Source: Flexivirga caeni (lineage in GTDB: Bacteria; Actinomycetota; Actinomycetes; Actinomycetales; Dermatophilaceae). From it: 64,000 bases of DNA. The position numbers were made by a program, and so were the translations under genes. Under the pieces are notes generated by a model, which saw nothing but the letters and a program-made list of their open reading frames with translations, was not told the DNA's origin and searched no databases. Where the stretch lies: positions 62,001 to 126,000 of the forward strand of contig NZ_RJJQ01000003.1 in NCBI RefSeq assembly GCF_003724155.1, given 5' to 3'. Positions 25,653 to 35,609 of this stretch are shown piece after piece. Numbering within the stretch: position 1 is the stretch's first letter; each line of letters starts with the position of its first letter.

Positions 25653-26801
25653 ATGCAGTTCGGCGTGTTCACCATCGGTGACGTGACACAGGACCCGACG
25701 ACGGGGCGCACCGTGAGCGAGGCACAGCGCGTGCAGTCGATGATCGCGATCGCGGTCAAGGCCGAGGAGGTCGGCCTCGATGTCTTCGCCACGGGGGAGC
25801 ACCACAACCCGCCGTTCGTCGCGCCGGCGAACCCGCCGATCCTGCTGGGCAACATCGCGGCACGCACCACGCGCCTGCACCTGTCGACGGCGACCACGCT
25901 GATCACCACCAACGACCCGGTGCGCCTGGCCGAGGACTACGCCTACCTGCAGCATCTGTCCGGCGGACGCGCGGACCTCATGCTCGGTCGCGGCAACACC
26001 GGCCCGGTCTACCCTTGGTTCGGCAAGGACATCCGCAAGGGCATCCCGCTCGCGGTCGAGAACTACCACCTGCTGCGCCGCCTGTGGCGGGAGCAGTCCG
26101 TCGACTGGGAGGGCGAATTCCGCACAGCCCTGCACGGATTCACGGTTTCGCCGGGTCCTCTGGACGGTGTGCCGCCCTTCGTGTGGCACGGCTCGATCCG
26201 CAGCCCGGAGGTCGCCGAGCAGGCCGCGTTCTACGGCGACGGCTTCTTCCACAACAACATCTTCTGGAACAAGGAACACACCGAGGCGATGGTGCGGCTC
26301 TACCGCCGGCGCTTCGAACACTACGGCCACGGCGCCGCCGAACAGGCGATCGTCGGTCTGGGCGGCCAGGTCTTCATGGCAGACACCGAAGCCGAGGCCA
26401 AGCGGATCTTCCGGCCCTACTTCGACAACGCGCCCGTCTACGGGCACGGCCCATCGCTGGAGAGCTTCACCCGCGACACCCCGCTGACCGTCGGGACGCC
26501 CGAGCAGGTCATCGAGCGCACTCTCGGTTTCGCCGACTACGCCGGCGACTACCAACGCCAGCTCTTCCTGGTCGACCACGCCGGTATGCCGCTGCCCGCC
26601 GTCCTGGAGCAGATCGAGATCCTCGGCACGCAGGTCGTGCCGGTGCTGCGGCGCGAGTTCGAGGCGCGCCGCCCGGAGCACGTGCCCAGCGACCCGCCCA
26701 CCCACGCATCGCTGGTTGCGCAGGGCCCGGACTCGCCGCACCTCAAAGTCATCAGCGCCACCGCCGGTTTGGAGACCGCAGCGCAGGAGGTGACGCGCTA
26801 A
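25653..26801 (+). CDS. LLM-class flavin-dependent oxidoreductase (CE1758-type)
   Basis: This 382-residue luciferase-like monooxygenase uses reduced FMN supplied by a partner reductase. The barrel starts MQFGVFTIGDV and contains GEHHNPPF and TATTLITTNDPVRLAEDYAYL, typical of the LLM fold. The ATG at 25653 has an SD (AGAGAGG). The stop overlaps the next gene's start (TAATG), and that gene is an FMN reductase, matching the two-gene pairing known from corynebacterial CE1758/CE1759. Substrate unknown. Confidence 0.88.
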   Translation: MQFGVFTIGDVTQDPTTGRTVSEAQRVQSMIAIAVKAEEVGLDVFATGEHHNPPFVAPANPPILLGNIAARTTRLHLSTATTLITTNDPVRLAEDYAYLQHLSGGRADLMLGRGNTGPVYPWFGKDIRKGIPLAVENYHLLRRLWREQSVDWEGEFRTALHGFTVSPGPLDGVPPFVWHGSIRSPEVAEQAAFYGDGFFHNNIFWNKEHTEAMVRLYRRRFEHYGHGAAEQAIVGLGGQVFMADTEAEAKRIFRPYFDNAPVYGHGPSLESFTRDTPLTVGTPEQVIERTLGFADYAGDYQRQLFLVDHAGMPLPAVLEQIEILGTQVVPVLRREFEARRPEHVPSDPPTHASLVAQGPDSPHLKVISATAGLETAAQEVTR

Positions 26802-27520
26802 TGCGAAGCACCCCACGAAGTTCTCCCCCGCTTCGCTCCTCCGATACTTCGCGGGGACCCCACGCTCGGCGCGTCGTGGTGCTCAGCGCCGGCCTGAGCC
26901 AGCCCAGCAGCACGCGGCTGCTCGCCGACCAACTGGCGGGCGCGGTCGACGCCGAGATCAGTGCTCGAGGGGAGGCCGTCGCCATACAAACCTACGAATT
27001 GCGTGAGTTCGCAGTCGATCTCGCGACCATGATGGCGACAGCCGGTATGCCGACCGCTCGCCTCGACGAGCTGCGCCGCGTCGTCGCCGCCGCCGACGGA
27101 CTGATCGTGGTGACGCCGGTCTTCGCCGCGAGCTACTCGGGTGTGTTCAAGATGTTCTGCGACGCGCTCGACCCCCACGCCCTGGACGGTATGCCGGTGC
27201 TGATCGCCGCGACCGCGGGCACCCCGCGGCATGCGCTCGTGCTCGATCACGCGATGCGGCCGTTGTTCAGCCACCTGCACGCGGTCGTGATGCCCACTGG
27301 TGTCTTCGCCGCCACCGAGGACTTCGGCGGGGGAGCGGCAGGCCGACAGCTGAGCAGCCGCGTCGCGCGTGCAGCCGCTGAACTCGCCACACAGGTCGTG
27401 TCCGGCGGCGTATCGGTGGCCGGATTTACACCGCCCGCGCCGACCCGCGACGCGGGCGTCGGCATACCGGCGGAGGTCACCCCGTTCAGCGTGCTGCTGG
27501 GCGGACACACCGGAAGCTGA
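26801..27520 (+). CDS. NAD(P)H-dependent FMN reductase (CE1759-type partner)
   Basis: This 239-residue flavodoxin-like reductase has VVVLSAGLSQPSSTRLL (flavin phosphate loop), TPVFAASYSGVFK and IAATAGTPRHALV, typical of NADPH-dependent FMN reductases. It is coupled by a 1-nt overlap to the monooxygenase and probably feeds it FMNH2. The first roughly 20 codons (TPRSSPPLRSSDT region) do not look like the fold and coincide with an inverted repeat at 26811-26856, so a repeat may have been inserted in frame at the 5' end. Confidence 0.88.
   Translation: MRSTPRSSPPLRSSDTSRGPHARRVVVLSAGLSQPSSTRLLADQLAGAVDAEISARGEAVAIQTYELREFAVDLATMMATAGMPTARLDELRRVVAAADGLIVVTPVFAASYSGVFKMFCDALDPHALDGMPVLIAATAGTPRHALVLDHAMRPLFSHLHAVVMPTGVFAATEDFGGGAAGRQLSSRVARAAAELATQVVSGGVSVAGFTPPAPTRDAGVGIPAEVTPFSVLLGGHTGS
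26811..26856. repeat. Palindromic repeat inside the 5' end of the FMN reductase gene
   Basis: CCCCACGAAGT at 26811-26821 is complementary to ACTTCGCGGGG at 26846-26856 with one mismatch. The interval contains GCTTCGCTCCTCCGATAC, whose words also occur in reverse in the interspersed element at 42480. It adds about 15 codons in frame. Confidence 0.45.
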
Positions 27521-27534
27521 CTTACCCTGGATGG

Positions 27535-27981
27535 GTGACCACCGCCCAGCTCAGCCCGGTCGGCACCCCGGAGGTGCCGCTGTGGCAGCGCATCCGCGGG
27601 CCGGTCTACACCATGGTCGGCGGGGTGGCGGCGATGACGCTGCTGCACTTCCACGACCCGCACCAACACGGCTCCTACGCCTACTGCCCGTTCCTGTATC
27701 TGACCGGGCACCCCTGCCCGCTGTGCGGCGGGTTGCGCGCGATGAACGACCTGACCCGTGGCCGGGTGGAGGACGCGCTGCTCTCGAACGCCGCGGCCGT
27801 CTTCATCCTCTGCGCCGGGACCGTGATGATCCTGCGCTGGTTCGTCCGGCGGGCGCGCGGCGACGCCACGGCGATCCTGTTGCCGACCCCGCGGGTCGCC
27901 ACGGCCGTCTTCGCGGTCGCGATGCTGGTCTTCACGGTGTTCCGCTGGACCCCGTGGGGGCACTGGCTCTATCAGAACTGA
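27535..27981 (+). CDS. DUF2752 membrane protein
   Basis: This 148-residue protein has three hydrophobic helices and the DUF2752 signature: HPCPLCGGLRA, with a Cys-Pro-x-Cys-Gly-Gly motif at about 61-67, and an earlier Cys in YAYCPF. Such motifs could bind a metal or take part in thiol chemistry at the membrane; function is not known. GTG start 14 bp after the FMN reductase stop, so it may be cotranscribed. A strong hairpin follows directly. Confidence 0.85.
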   Translation: MTTAQLSPVGTPEVPLWQRIRGPVYTMVGGVAAMTLLHFHDPHQHGSYAYCPFLYLTGHPCPLCGGLRAMNDLTRGRVEDALLSNAAAVFILCAGTVMILRWFVRRARGDATAILLPTPRVATAVFAVAMLVFTVFRWTPWGHWLYQN

Positions 27982-28026
27982 GTGCATGGGCCCGGCACCG
28001 CGCAGCGCGGTGCCGGGCCCATGCAC
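27982..28026. terminator. Bidirectional terminator hairpin
   Basis: A 22-base perfect inverted repeat (27982-28003 and 28005-28026, starting GTGCATGGGCCCGGC) lies between two converging genes. It starts at the base after the DUF2752 stop codon and ends 17 bp before the stop of the opposing gene. No U tract, as is common in actinobacteria. Confidence 0.85.
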
Positions 28027-28042
28027 TGGCAGTGTGGTGGTG

Positions 28043-28546
28043 TCAGTGGGCGGCCAGCCGGATGATGACGACGACGACCGTCCAGGCGGTGCCGATGATG
28101 CCGCAGATGAAGCCGGCCTTGACCTTGCCGCGACCTCCGATGGCACCGCCGGAAGCGTCGATCTCCTGCATCGCCTGGCGACCCATGATGATCGCAGGGA
28201 TGCCAGTGAACAGACCGCAGCACACGAGGCTGAGGATGCCGAGCACCAGGATGAGCGTCCCCCTCTGGTGCTCCTGGGGCATGACGCCGCCATACGGGCT
28301 GCCGGGCTGCGGGGCGCCATACTGCGGGGCACCATAGGGCTGGGCGCCATACTGCGGGGCGCCGTAGGACTGGGCGCCGTACTGCGATCCGTCGTGCGGC
28401 GCGCCATACTGCGGGCCGCCCGGCTGCTGGCCCTCTTGCGGCGGGTTGCCGTACTGGGGCTGGCCGTATTGAGGGTAGCCCGAGCCGTCATTCGGCTGTT
28501 CGCCGTTGCCGCCCGGCTGGTTGGGGTCGTTCGGATAGTTGCTCAC
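28043..28546 (-). CDS. DUF4190 membrane protein with a Gln/Tyr/Gly-rich tail
   Basis: This 167-residue protein has a low-complexity N-terminal half of repeated GAPQYGA-type units (coded by repeating CGCCATACTGC words on the plus strand). A DUF4190 domain with two helices follows (LILVLGILSLVCCGLFTGIPAII and AGFICGIIGTAWTVVVVII) and a short link carrying GRQA. The GTG at 28546 has an SD (AAAGGA). The family is common in actinobacteria; the disordered tail probably interacts with partners. Role unknown. Confidence 0.85.
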   Translation of the reverse strand: MSNYPNDPNQPGGNGEQPNDGSGYPQYGQPQYGNPPQEGQQPGGPQYGAPHDGSQYGAQSYGAPQYGAQPYGAPQYGAPQPGSPYGGVMPQEHQRGTLILVLGILSLVCCGLFTGIPAIIMGRQAMQEIDASGGAIGGRGKVKAGFICGIIGTAWTVVVVIIRLAAH

Positions 28547-28793
28547 GGGCTGTCCTTTGTGTAGTCGGGTCCGGATGAGGGTAACGAAGGTTCGGGGGTT
28601 GGTGCACCCCTGACTTCCGCGTCGGTATGACGCGCCTGGCGCGCGACTCGATCCACGCCGGTCCACGCGATCTGCCGCGGTCGGAGCGGCTGGCCGCCGG
28701 CGCAGCCACCCGCTGGCGTGATGTGTGCAACTTCTTGCGTCATACCAAGGGTTTCGCCTTGGTAATCACAGACTCGCGGACGACAATCAGCAC

Positions 28794-28994
28794 ATGGTGT
28801 GGCTGATCCTTGCGCTGGTCATCGGAGTCGCGCTCGCCGCGACCGTCATCGGTCTCGTTGCCGTCCCGGCACACCGGGAAGGCCGGGAGGTGCTCGGTGA
28901 GGGTGCCGAGCAGTTGGTGAACTCGGTCGCCGAGCGTCGCGGCCGCAAGGACGGTGCCGGATCTGCGCGCGACGAGCAGCACGCGGCCGGCTGA
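28794..28994 (+). CDS. Small single-pass membrane protein upstream of ftsY
   Basis: This protein of about 66 residues has one helix (VWLILALVIGVALAATVIGLV) followed by a charged cytoplasmic tail containing GREVLGEGAEQLVNSVAERR. Composition and third-position GC look coding. It lies 76 bp before ftsY on the same strand. The GTG at 28797 is an alternative start. No family recognised. Confidence 0.6.
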   Translation: MVWLILALVIGVALAATVIGLVAVPAHREGREVLGEGAEQLVNSVAERRGRKDGAGSARDEQHAAG

Positions 28995-29070
28995 CCCGCC
29001 GCTCTGCGGGACGCGCCCCGAGGGGGTGGCGCTGCGGCCGTCGCACTGATCGGTTTGCCATGATGTCGGC

Positions 29071-30306
29071 GTGGACGCGCTCTGGGAAATTCTCGTCATC
29101 ATCACGGTCGTCGTGCTCGCCGGCCTGGGCCTGCTGGTCGGTTACCTGCGCCGCTCGGGCACCAAGGGCGCGCCACCGGTAACCCCGCCACCGCCGGCTC
29201 GCGAGGCCAAGACACGCGAGGCCAACACCTACACCCCGAGCAGCACCGCGCGCATCGACACCAGCCGGGGCGCGCCGCAGGCGCCCGCTCCGGCCCCGGT
29301 GCAGCCCGTCGCGCCGGAGCCGGTCGACGTCGCCGAGGCGTCTGTCGAGGAGGAGGTGCCGGCGCCCGCGATCGAACGGCCGGAGTCGGCGCGCGGACGG
29401 ATGACCCGGCTGCGTTCGCGGCTGGCGAGCTCGAACAACAATCTCGGCAAGGGCCTGTTGTCGGCGCTGTCCAGCGGCAAGCTGGACGACGCGGTGTGGG
29501 AGGAGGTCGAGGACACTCTGCTCGGCGCCGACCTCGGGGTCGACGCCACCACGGAGATCGTGGACGGACTTAAACGTCGAGTGCAAGTTGAAGGCGCTCC
29601 GGACGCGGAAACCCTGGAAAGCTGGCTGCACGCCGAACTGCTCGCCCAGGTCCGGCCCGACATGGACCGGCGGATCGCGGGTAGCCGGGTCGGCGACCGA
29701 CCCGCGGTGATCATGGTGGTCGGTGTCAACGGGACGGGCAAGACCACGACCGTCGGCAAGCTGGCCCGCGTGCTCGTCGCCGAGGACAAGGACGTCGTGC
29801 TCGGCGCGGCAGACACCTTCCGCGCCGCGGCCGCGGACCAGCTCGAAACCTGGGGGGCACGGGTCGGCGTGCCGACGGTGCGCTCCGAGAAGGAGGGCGC
29901 CGATCCGGCGGCCGTGGCGTTCGACGCGGTGAAGGCCGGTCAGGAGGGCGAAGTCGACGTGGTGATGATCGACACCGCCGGCCGGTTGCACAACAAGGTC
30001 GGCCTGATGGACGAGCTGGCGAAGGTGAAGCGGGTCATCGAGCGGCAGAGCCCCATCGACGAATGCCTGCTGGTGCTGGACGCGACCACCGGGCAGAACG
30101 GCATGCGGCAGGCGGAGGTGTTCGCCGGCGCGGTCGACATCACCGGTGTCGTCCTGACCAAGCTGGACGGCACGGCGAAGGGTGGCATCGTCGTACTCGT
30201 GCAGCGGGAACTCGGCGTGCCGGTCAAGCTCGTCGGGCTCGGGGAGGGCGCCGACGACCTGGCGCCGTTCGACCCCGTCGCATTCGTGGATGCCGTCCTG
30301 GACTGA
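29071..30306 (+). CDS. ftsY: Signal recognition particle receptor FtsY
   Basis: This 411-residue GTPase docks the Ffh-ribosome complex at the membrane. An N-terminal helix ([20 protein letters not shown]) anchors it, as in other actinobacterial FtsY proteins. A Pro/Ala-rich acidic linker (about 30-110), the N domain, and the G domain follow, with Walker A GVNGTGKT (about 217), DTAGR and [13 protein letters not shown] start. Its partner ffh is 5.3 kb downstream. Confidence 0.96.
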   Translation: MDALWEILVIITVVVLAGLGLLVGYLRRSGTKGAPPVTPPPPAREAKTREANTYTPSSTARIDTSRGAPQAPAPAPVQPVAPEPVDVAEASVEEEVPAPAIERPESARGRMTRLRSRLASSNNNLGKGLLSALSSGKLDDAVWEEVEDTLLGADLGVDATTEIVDGLKRRVQVEGAPDAETLESWLHAELLAQVRPDMDRRIAGSRVGDRPAVIMVVGVNGTGKTTTVGKLARVLVAEDKDVVLGAADTFRAAAADQLETWGARVGVPTVRSEKEGADPAAVAFDAVKAGQEGEVDVVMIDTAGRLHNKVGLMDELAKVKRVIERQSPIDECLLVLDATTGQNGMRQAEVFAGAVDITGVVLTKLDGTAKGGIVVLVQRELGVPVKLVGLGEGADDLAPFDPVAFVDAVLD

Positions 30307-30317
30307 GTGACAGTCAC

Positions 30318-30357
30318 TTCGCCGAGTGACGGCGGAATTGCGCCGTCACTCGGCGAA
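30318..30357. repeat. Hairpin element, copy 2 (also at 21576)
   Basis: A 17-base perfect inverted repeat (30318-30334 and 30341-30357, TTCGCCGAGTGACGGCG) lies 11 bp after the ftsY stop. It is followed by GCCGTCATTCGCGG, as at 21576-21637. Likely also acts as a terminator between ftsY and the converging MpaB-family gene. Confidence 0.65.
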
Positions 30358-30409
30358 TAGCCGTCATTCGCGGGATGGGGCGAGCGCGATGGGGCGGGAG
30401 CGGGCGGGG

Positions 30410-31333
30410 TCAGGCGCGCAGGGCGGCGTCGGTGGCCTGGTTGACGCGGCGGTCGGCCTGGATCTGCGGGTCCGACAGCAGCCACCGGATGCCGCGCGCG
30501 CCGAGGTTGCCGAGCGCGCGGAGTGCGGGTGCGGCGCCGGGCGGCGTGCGGATCCCGAGCATCTCCCGGGCGTATGGCGGCAGTGTCCCGACCGCACCCG
30601 CCACCAGGGTCAGGTAGGCCGGTCGCGCAGCCGGGGAGAGCGGCGGGCGCCAGGTGATGAACCGCAGCACCGACCGCGCCGCCGGGGTGCCGCGCAGCTC
30701 CGTCCGGTATGACGCGAGCGTCTCGTCCAGCTGGGCCACCGTCGCCGGGGCGTTGTCGAAACCCAGCCGGGACGAGACGCTGCCGATCTGGGCGACATAC
30801 GTGTCGGCCTCGGCGCTGGTGAGACTGCCCCCGCCATACGCCCGGAAGCAGGTGAGGAAGCTGTCCGCCTCGGCGGCGTGTACCCACGCGAGCAGGTGCG
30901 GGTCGTCGGCGCGATAGGGCACTCCCTCGAACGTGCCATGCACCCGGCGGTGGATGCCGCGGATGCGGGCGACCAGCCGTTCGGCGTCCGGGATCGTGCC
31001 GAAGGTCGTGGTGGAGATGAAGTTGCTGGTCTGCTGCAGCCGCCCCCACGGGTCGTCGCGGTAGTTCGAGTGATCCTCGACGCCCGCCATCGCCAGCGGG
31101 TGCAGCGACTGCAGCAACAGTGCCCGGATGCCGCCGACGAACATCGCCGCGTCCAGGTGCACCCGCCAGATGGGGTCCTCCGGGGTGAACCAGCGCTCGC
31201 CCGTCTTGCCCCAGATGCCGTCGGCGCGGCGCCGGGCGTCGTCGCCCGCCACCCGGTCGCGCAACTGCACCGCGGCGGTATGGCGCACGGCGTCACTCAG
31301 CCGAAGCAGCGGGTGGGGCAGGGCTGACGACAT
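30410..31333 (-). CDS. MpaB-family (DUF2236) oxygenase-like protein
   Basis: This 307-residue protein has the DUF2236 pattern: AMFVGGIRALLLQSLHPLAM, EDHSNYRDDPWGRLQQT and DDPHLLAWVHAAEADSFL, with the conserved His residues expected to bind haem. Members include the rubber oxygenase Lcp and MpaB; the natural substrate of most is unknown. It is a single transcription unit between two converging or diverging neighbours. Confidence 0.85.
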   Translation of the reverse strand: MSSALPHPLLRLSDAVRHTAAVQLRDRVAGDDARRRADGIWGKTGERWFTPEDPIWRVHLDAAMFVGGIRALLLQSLHPLAMAGVEDHSNYRDDPWGRLQQTSNFISTTTFGTIPDAERLVARIRGIHRRVHGTFEGVPYRADDPHLLAWVHAAEADSFLTCFRAYGGGSLTSAEADTYVAQIGSVSSRLGFDNAPATVAQLDETLASYRTELRGTPAARSVLRFITWRPPLSPAARPAYLTLVAGAVGTLPPYAREMLGIRTPPGAAPALRALGNLGARGIRWLLSDPQIQADRRVNQATDAALRA

Positions 31334-31458
31334 ACAGCCATTGTCACTCGCGGGGGACCGGCGCGCGAAACCCAGCGTTTACCACCGCCGGGATCGGCAA
31401 CACGGATGTAACACAAGGCCGCACGCCCCCGAAACCGTGCATTGCCAGGCTTACTCGC

Positions 31459-33179
<1,721 letters not shown>

Positions 33180-33189
33180 CGACAGGGCC

Positions 33190-33223
33190 GCAGCGGGCAC
33201 CACCGGCTGGTGGTGCCCGCTGC
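33190..33223 (+). terminator. Perfect hairpin between glnB and glnD
   Basis: A 15-base perfect stem (GCAGCGGGCACCACC) with the tetraloop GGCT starts 11 bp after the glnB stop. It has no U tract. It probably partly terminates transcription or stabilises the amtB-glnB message, lowering glnD expression. Confidence 0.75.
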
Positions 33224-33265
33224 TTGCAGCGAGGGCGCGGCGGTGCGATGAAGGAGCGGATCAGC

Positions 33266-35599
33266 ATGATCACGGGGATCGACCAGAAACGACTGGACCT
33301 CGCGGGCACCCGGGAGTTCACCCGGCTCGGCGAGGGGCCGAAGCGCAGGGCGCGGCTGGCGGCATACACCCTGGAGGTGCTGCGCGAGTTGTATGCCGAC
33401 GCGGCGCGCTCCACCGGTGCGCCCGGCACGGGGGTGGCGCTCGCGGTGGTGGGCAGCCTCGCCCGGCGGGACGGCGGTCCGCTGTGCGATTTCGACCTGG
33501 TGCTGCTGCACGACGGCCGCTCGATCAGTGCCGACGATCTGAACGCGCTGGCGGATGCACTGTGGTATCCGTTGTGGGACAACGGGATTCGACTGGATCA
33601 CAGTCTGCGCACGCCCAAGGAGTGTCGGTCGGTCGCCTCAGGGGACCTGGCGGCGACGACCGGGCTGCTGGACATTGAACCGGTTGCCGGCGACGCGTTG
33701 CTGGTCGCCCAGGTTCGCCAGGGCATCGCCCATGACTGGCGGGCCAATGCTCGCAAGCGGCTGCCGGAGCTGGCCGAGTCGGTGCGGGTGCGGCACGAGC
33801 GGCACGGCGACCTGTCGGCCGACCTGGAACCGGACCTGAAAGAGGCCGCCGGCGGCCTGCGTGACATGGCGGTGCTCCGGGCGCTGGCCGGGGCGTGGCT
33901 GGCCGACCGGCCGCACGGAGCGCTGGACACGGCATACGACCGGCTGCTCGACGTGCGGGACGCGCTGCACGTGGTGACCGGCCGTGGGCGCGACCGGCTG
34001 GCCCGTCAGGACCAGGACGCCGTCGCCGCCCTGCTCGGCGAACCGGACGCCGACGAACTGCTCACCTCCGTCGTCCAGGCCGGTCGCGTCGTCTCGCACG
34101 CGCTCACCGACACGATGCGGCGCGCGGGGCAGTCGCAGCGGGCGCGGACGCTGCGGACCGGACCGCGCCGGCCAGTGCTGCGGCCACTCGGGCACGGCCT
34201 CTACCTGCACGACGGGGAAGTGGTGCTCGGCAGCCGGGACGTCCACCGTCGCGGTGCCCTCGTGCTGCTGCGAGCTGCTGGTGCCGCAGCCTCGCGCGGG
34301 GTGCCGATCGCGCCGAGCACGCTGCACAATCTGACCGCCGACCTCCCGGGGATCGCGACGCCCTGGCCGGCCGAGATCCGGGATGCCTTCGTGGACCTGC
34401 TCGCCTCCGGGCCGGGGCTGGTGAGTGTCTGGGAGACGCTCGACCTGACGGGAGTCATCGGTGGCTGGCTGCCGGAATGGGCGGCGGTGCGCGGGCGCCC
34501 GCAGCGCAGCCCGGTGCACCGGTTCACCGTCGACCGGCACCTGATCGAGACCGTCGTGCAGGCCGCTGCGATCCGGGACCGGGTGCGCCGGCCCGACCTG
34601 CTGCTGATCGCGGCGCTACTGCACGACATCGGCAAGATCGCGGGGGTCCACGATCATGCCGTCGAGGGTGCTCCCGTCGCGGCGAACGTCGCGCGGCGGA
34701 TGGGTTTCGACGCCGCAGACGTCGCGACGCTGGAATTGCTGGTGCGCGAGCACCTGACGATCGTCGACCTGGCCACCCGGCGCGATCCGCACGACCCGCA
34801 GACCGTTAAGGCGCTGATCGCCGCGGTCGGGGAGGAGCCGGACGTGCTCGCCCTGCTGGCCGCCCTGACCGAGGCGGATGCGGTCGCCGCAGGCCCCAAG
34901 GCGTGGACCTCGTGGCGGGCCGGGCTGGTCACCACGCTCGTCGAGCACGCCCGGGCCGCGCTGGAGGACCGGCACCGGGTGCTGCCCGCCGAGGAGGGCG
35001 CGCTCGACCCGGTGATTGCGCAACAGGTGCGCGGCGGAGCGCCATACGTGCTGGTGCTGCCGACGCCGTCGGGTGCGCAGATCGAGATCTCGGACACCGA
35101 CCGGCCGGGACTGTTCGCCGCCAGTGCGGCGCTCCTGGCGTCGTTCGGTATGACGGTGCGCTCCGCCCGGATCCGCACGACCGACGGGGTCGCGCACAAC
35201 ACCTGGCACGTGGAGGCGCCGCTCGCGGACCTGCCGAGCGTCGACCAGCTGGTGCGCGGGCTGCGTCAGCCCGGCCAGACTCGCCCGCGGCGCCAGCCGC
35301 GCGCCATACCGGGGGCCGGGCAGCCGCCGTCGCGGGCGACGGTCGTGCCGGACGCGTCCGCCGACGCCCTGGTCCTGGAGGTGCGTACGGCGGACCGGGC
35401 CGGCCTGCTCGGCGACCTCGGGGAGACCTTCGCGGCACATGGTCTGGCGGTGCGGTCCGCACACGTGGCGACGTATGCCGGCCAGTCGCTCGACACGTTC
35501 TACGTCACGACCGGCACCGGCGAGCTGGTCCCGCCGCCGGAAGTCGCGCGCATCATCGCCGCGCTGATCGACGCGTGTGACGGTGCAGCAGTCAGTTAA
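33266..35599 (+). CDS. glnD: PII nucleotidyltransferase/removing enzyme GlnD
   Basis: This bifunctional enzyme of about 777 residues modifies and demodifies PII. The N-terminal nucleotidyltransferase motif is VVGSLARRD followed by CDFDLVLL (about 60-75), the HD domain contains LLHDIGKIAG (about 450), and two C-terminal ACT domains sense glutamine (about 605 and 705; ISDTDRPGLF and VRTADRAGLLG). The ATG at 33266 has a clear SD (AAGGAG, 9 bases); an upstream ATG at 33248 is possible. In actinobacteria this protein usually adenylylates PII. Confidence 0.93.
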   Translation: MITGIDQKRLDLAGTREFTRLGEGPKRRARLAAYTLEVLRELYADAARSTGAPGTGVALAVVGSLARRDGGPLCDFDLVLLHDGRSISADDLNALADALWYPLWDNGIRLDHSLRTPKECRSVASGDLAATTGLLDIEPVAGDALLVAQVRQGIAHDWRANARKRLPELAESVRVRHERHGDLSADLEPDLKEAAGGLRDMAVLRALAGAWLADRPHGALDTAYDRLLDVRDALHVVTGRGRDRLARQDQDAVAALLGEPDADELLTSVVQAGRVVSHALTDTMRRAGQSQRARTLRTGPRRPVLRPLGHGLYLHDGEVVLGSRDVHRRGALVLLRAAGAAASRGVPIAPSTLHNLTADLPGIATPWPAEIRDAFVDLLASGPGLVSVWETLDLTGVIGGWLPEWAAVRGRPQRSPVHRFTVDRHLIETVVQAAAIRDRVRRPDLLLIAALLHDIGKIAGVHDHAVEGAPVAANVARRMGFDAADVATLELLVREHLTIVDLATRRDPHDPQTVKALIAAVGEEPDVLALLAALTEADAVAAGPKAWTSWRAGLVTTLVEHARAALEDRHRVLPAEEGALDPVIAQQVRGGAPYVLVLPTPSGAQIEISDTDRPGLFAASAALLASFGMTVRSARIRTTDGVAHNTWHVEAPLADLPSVDQLVRGLRQPGQTRPRRQPRAIPGAGQPPSRATVVPDASADALVLEVRTADRAGLLGDLGETFAAHGLAVRSAHVATYAGQSLDTFYVTTGTGELVPPPEVARIIAALIDACDGAAVS

Positions 35600-35609
35600 C
35601 CTTGCCTGC

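Noticed and set aside
31334-31458. GlnR box upstream of amtB
   Set aside because: Half sites GAAAC and GTAAC are present but not in the 11-bp register needed for a full box.
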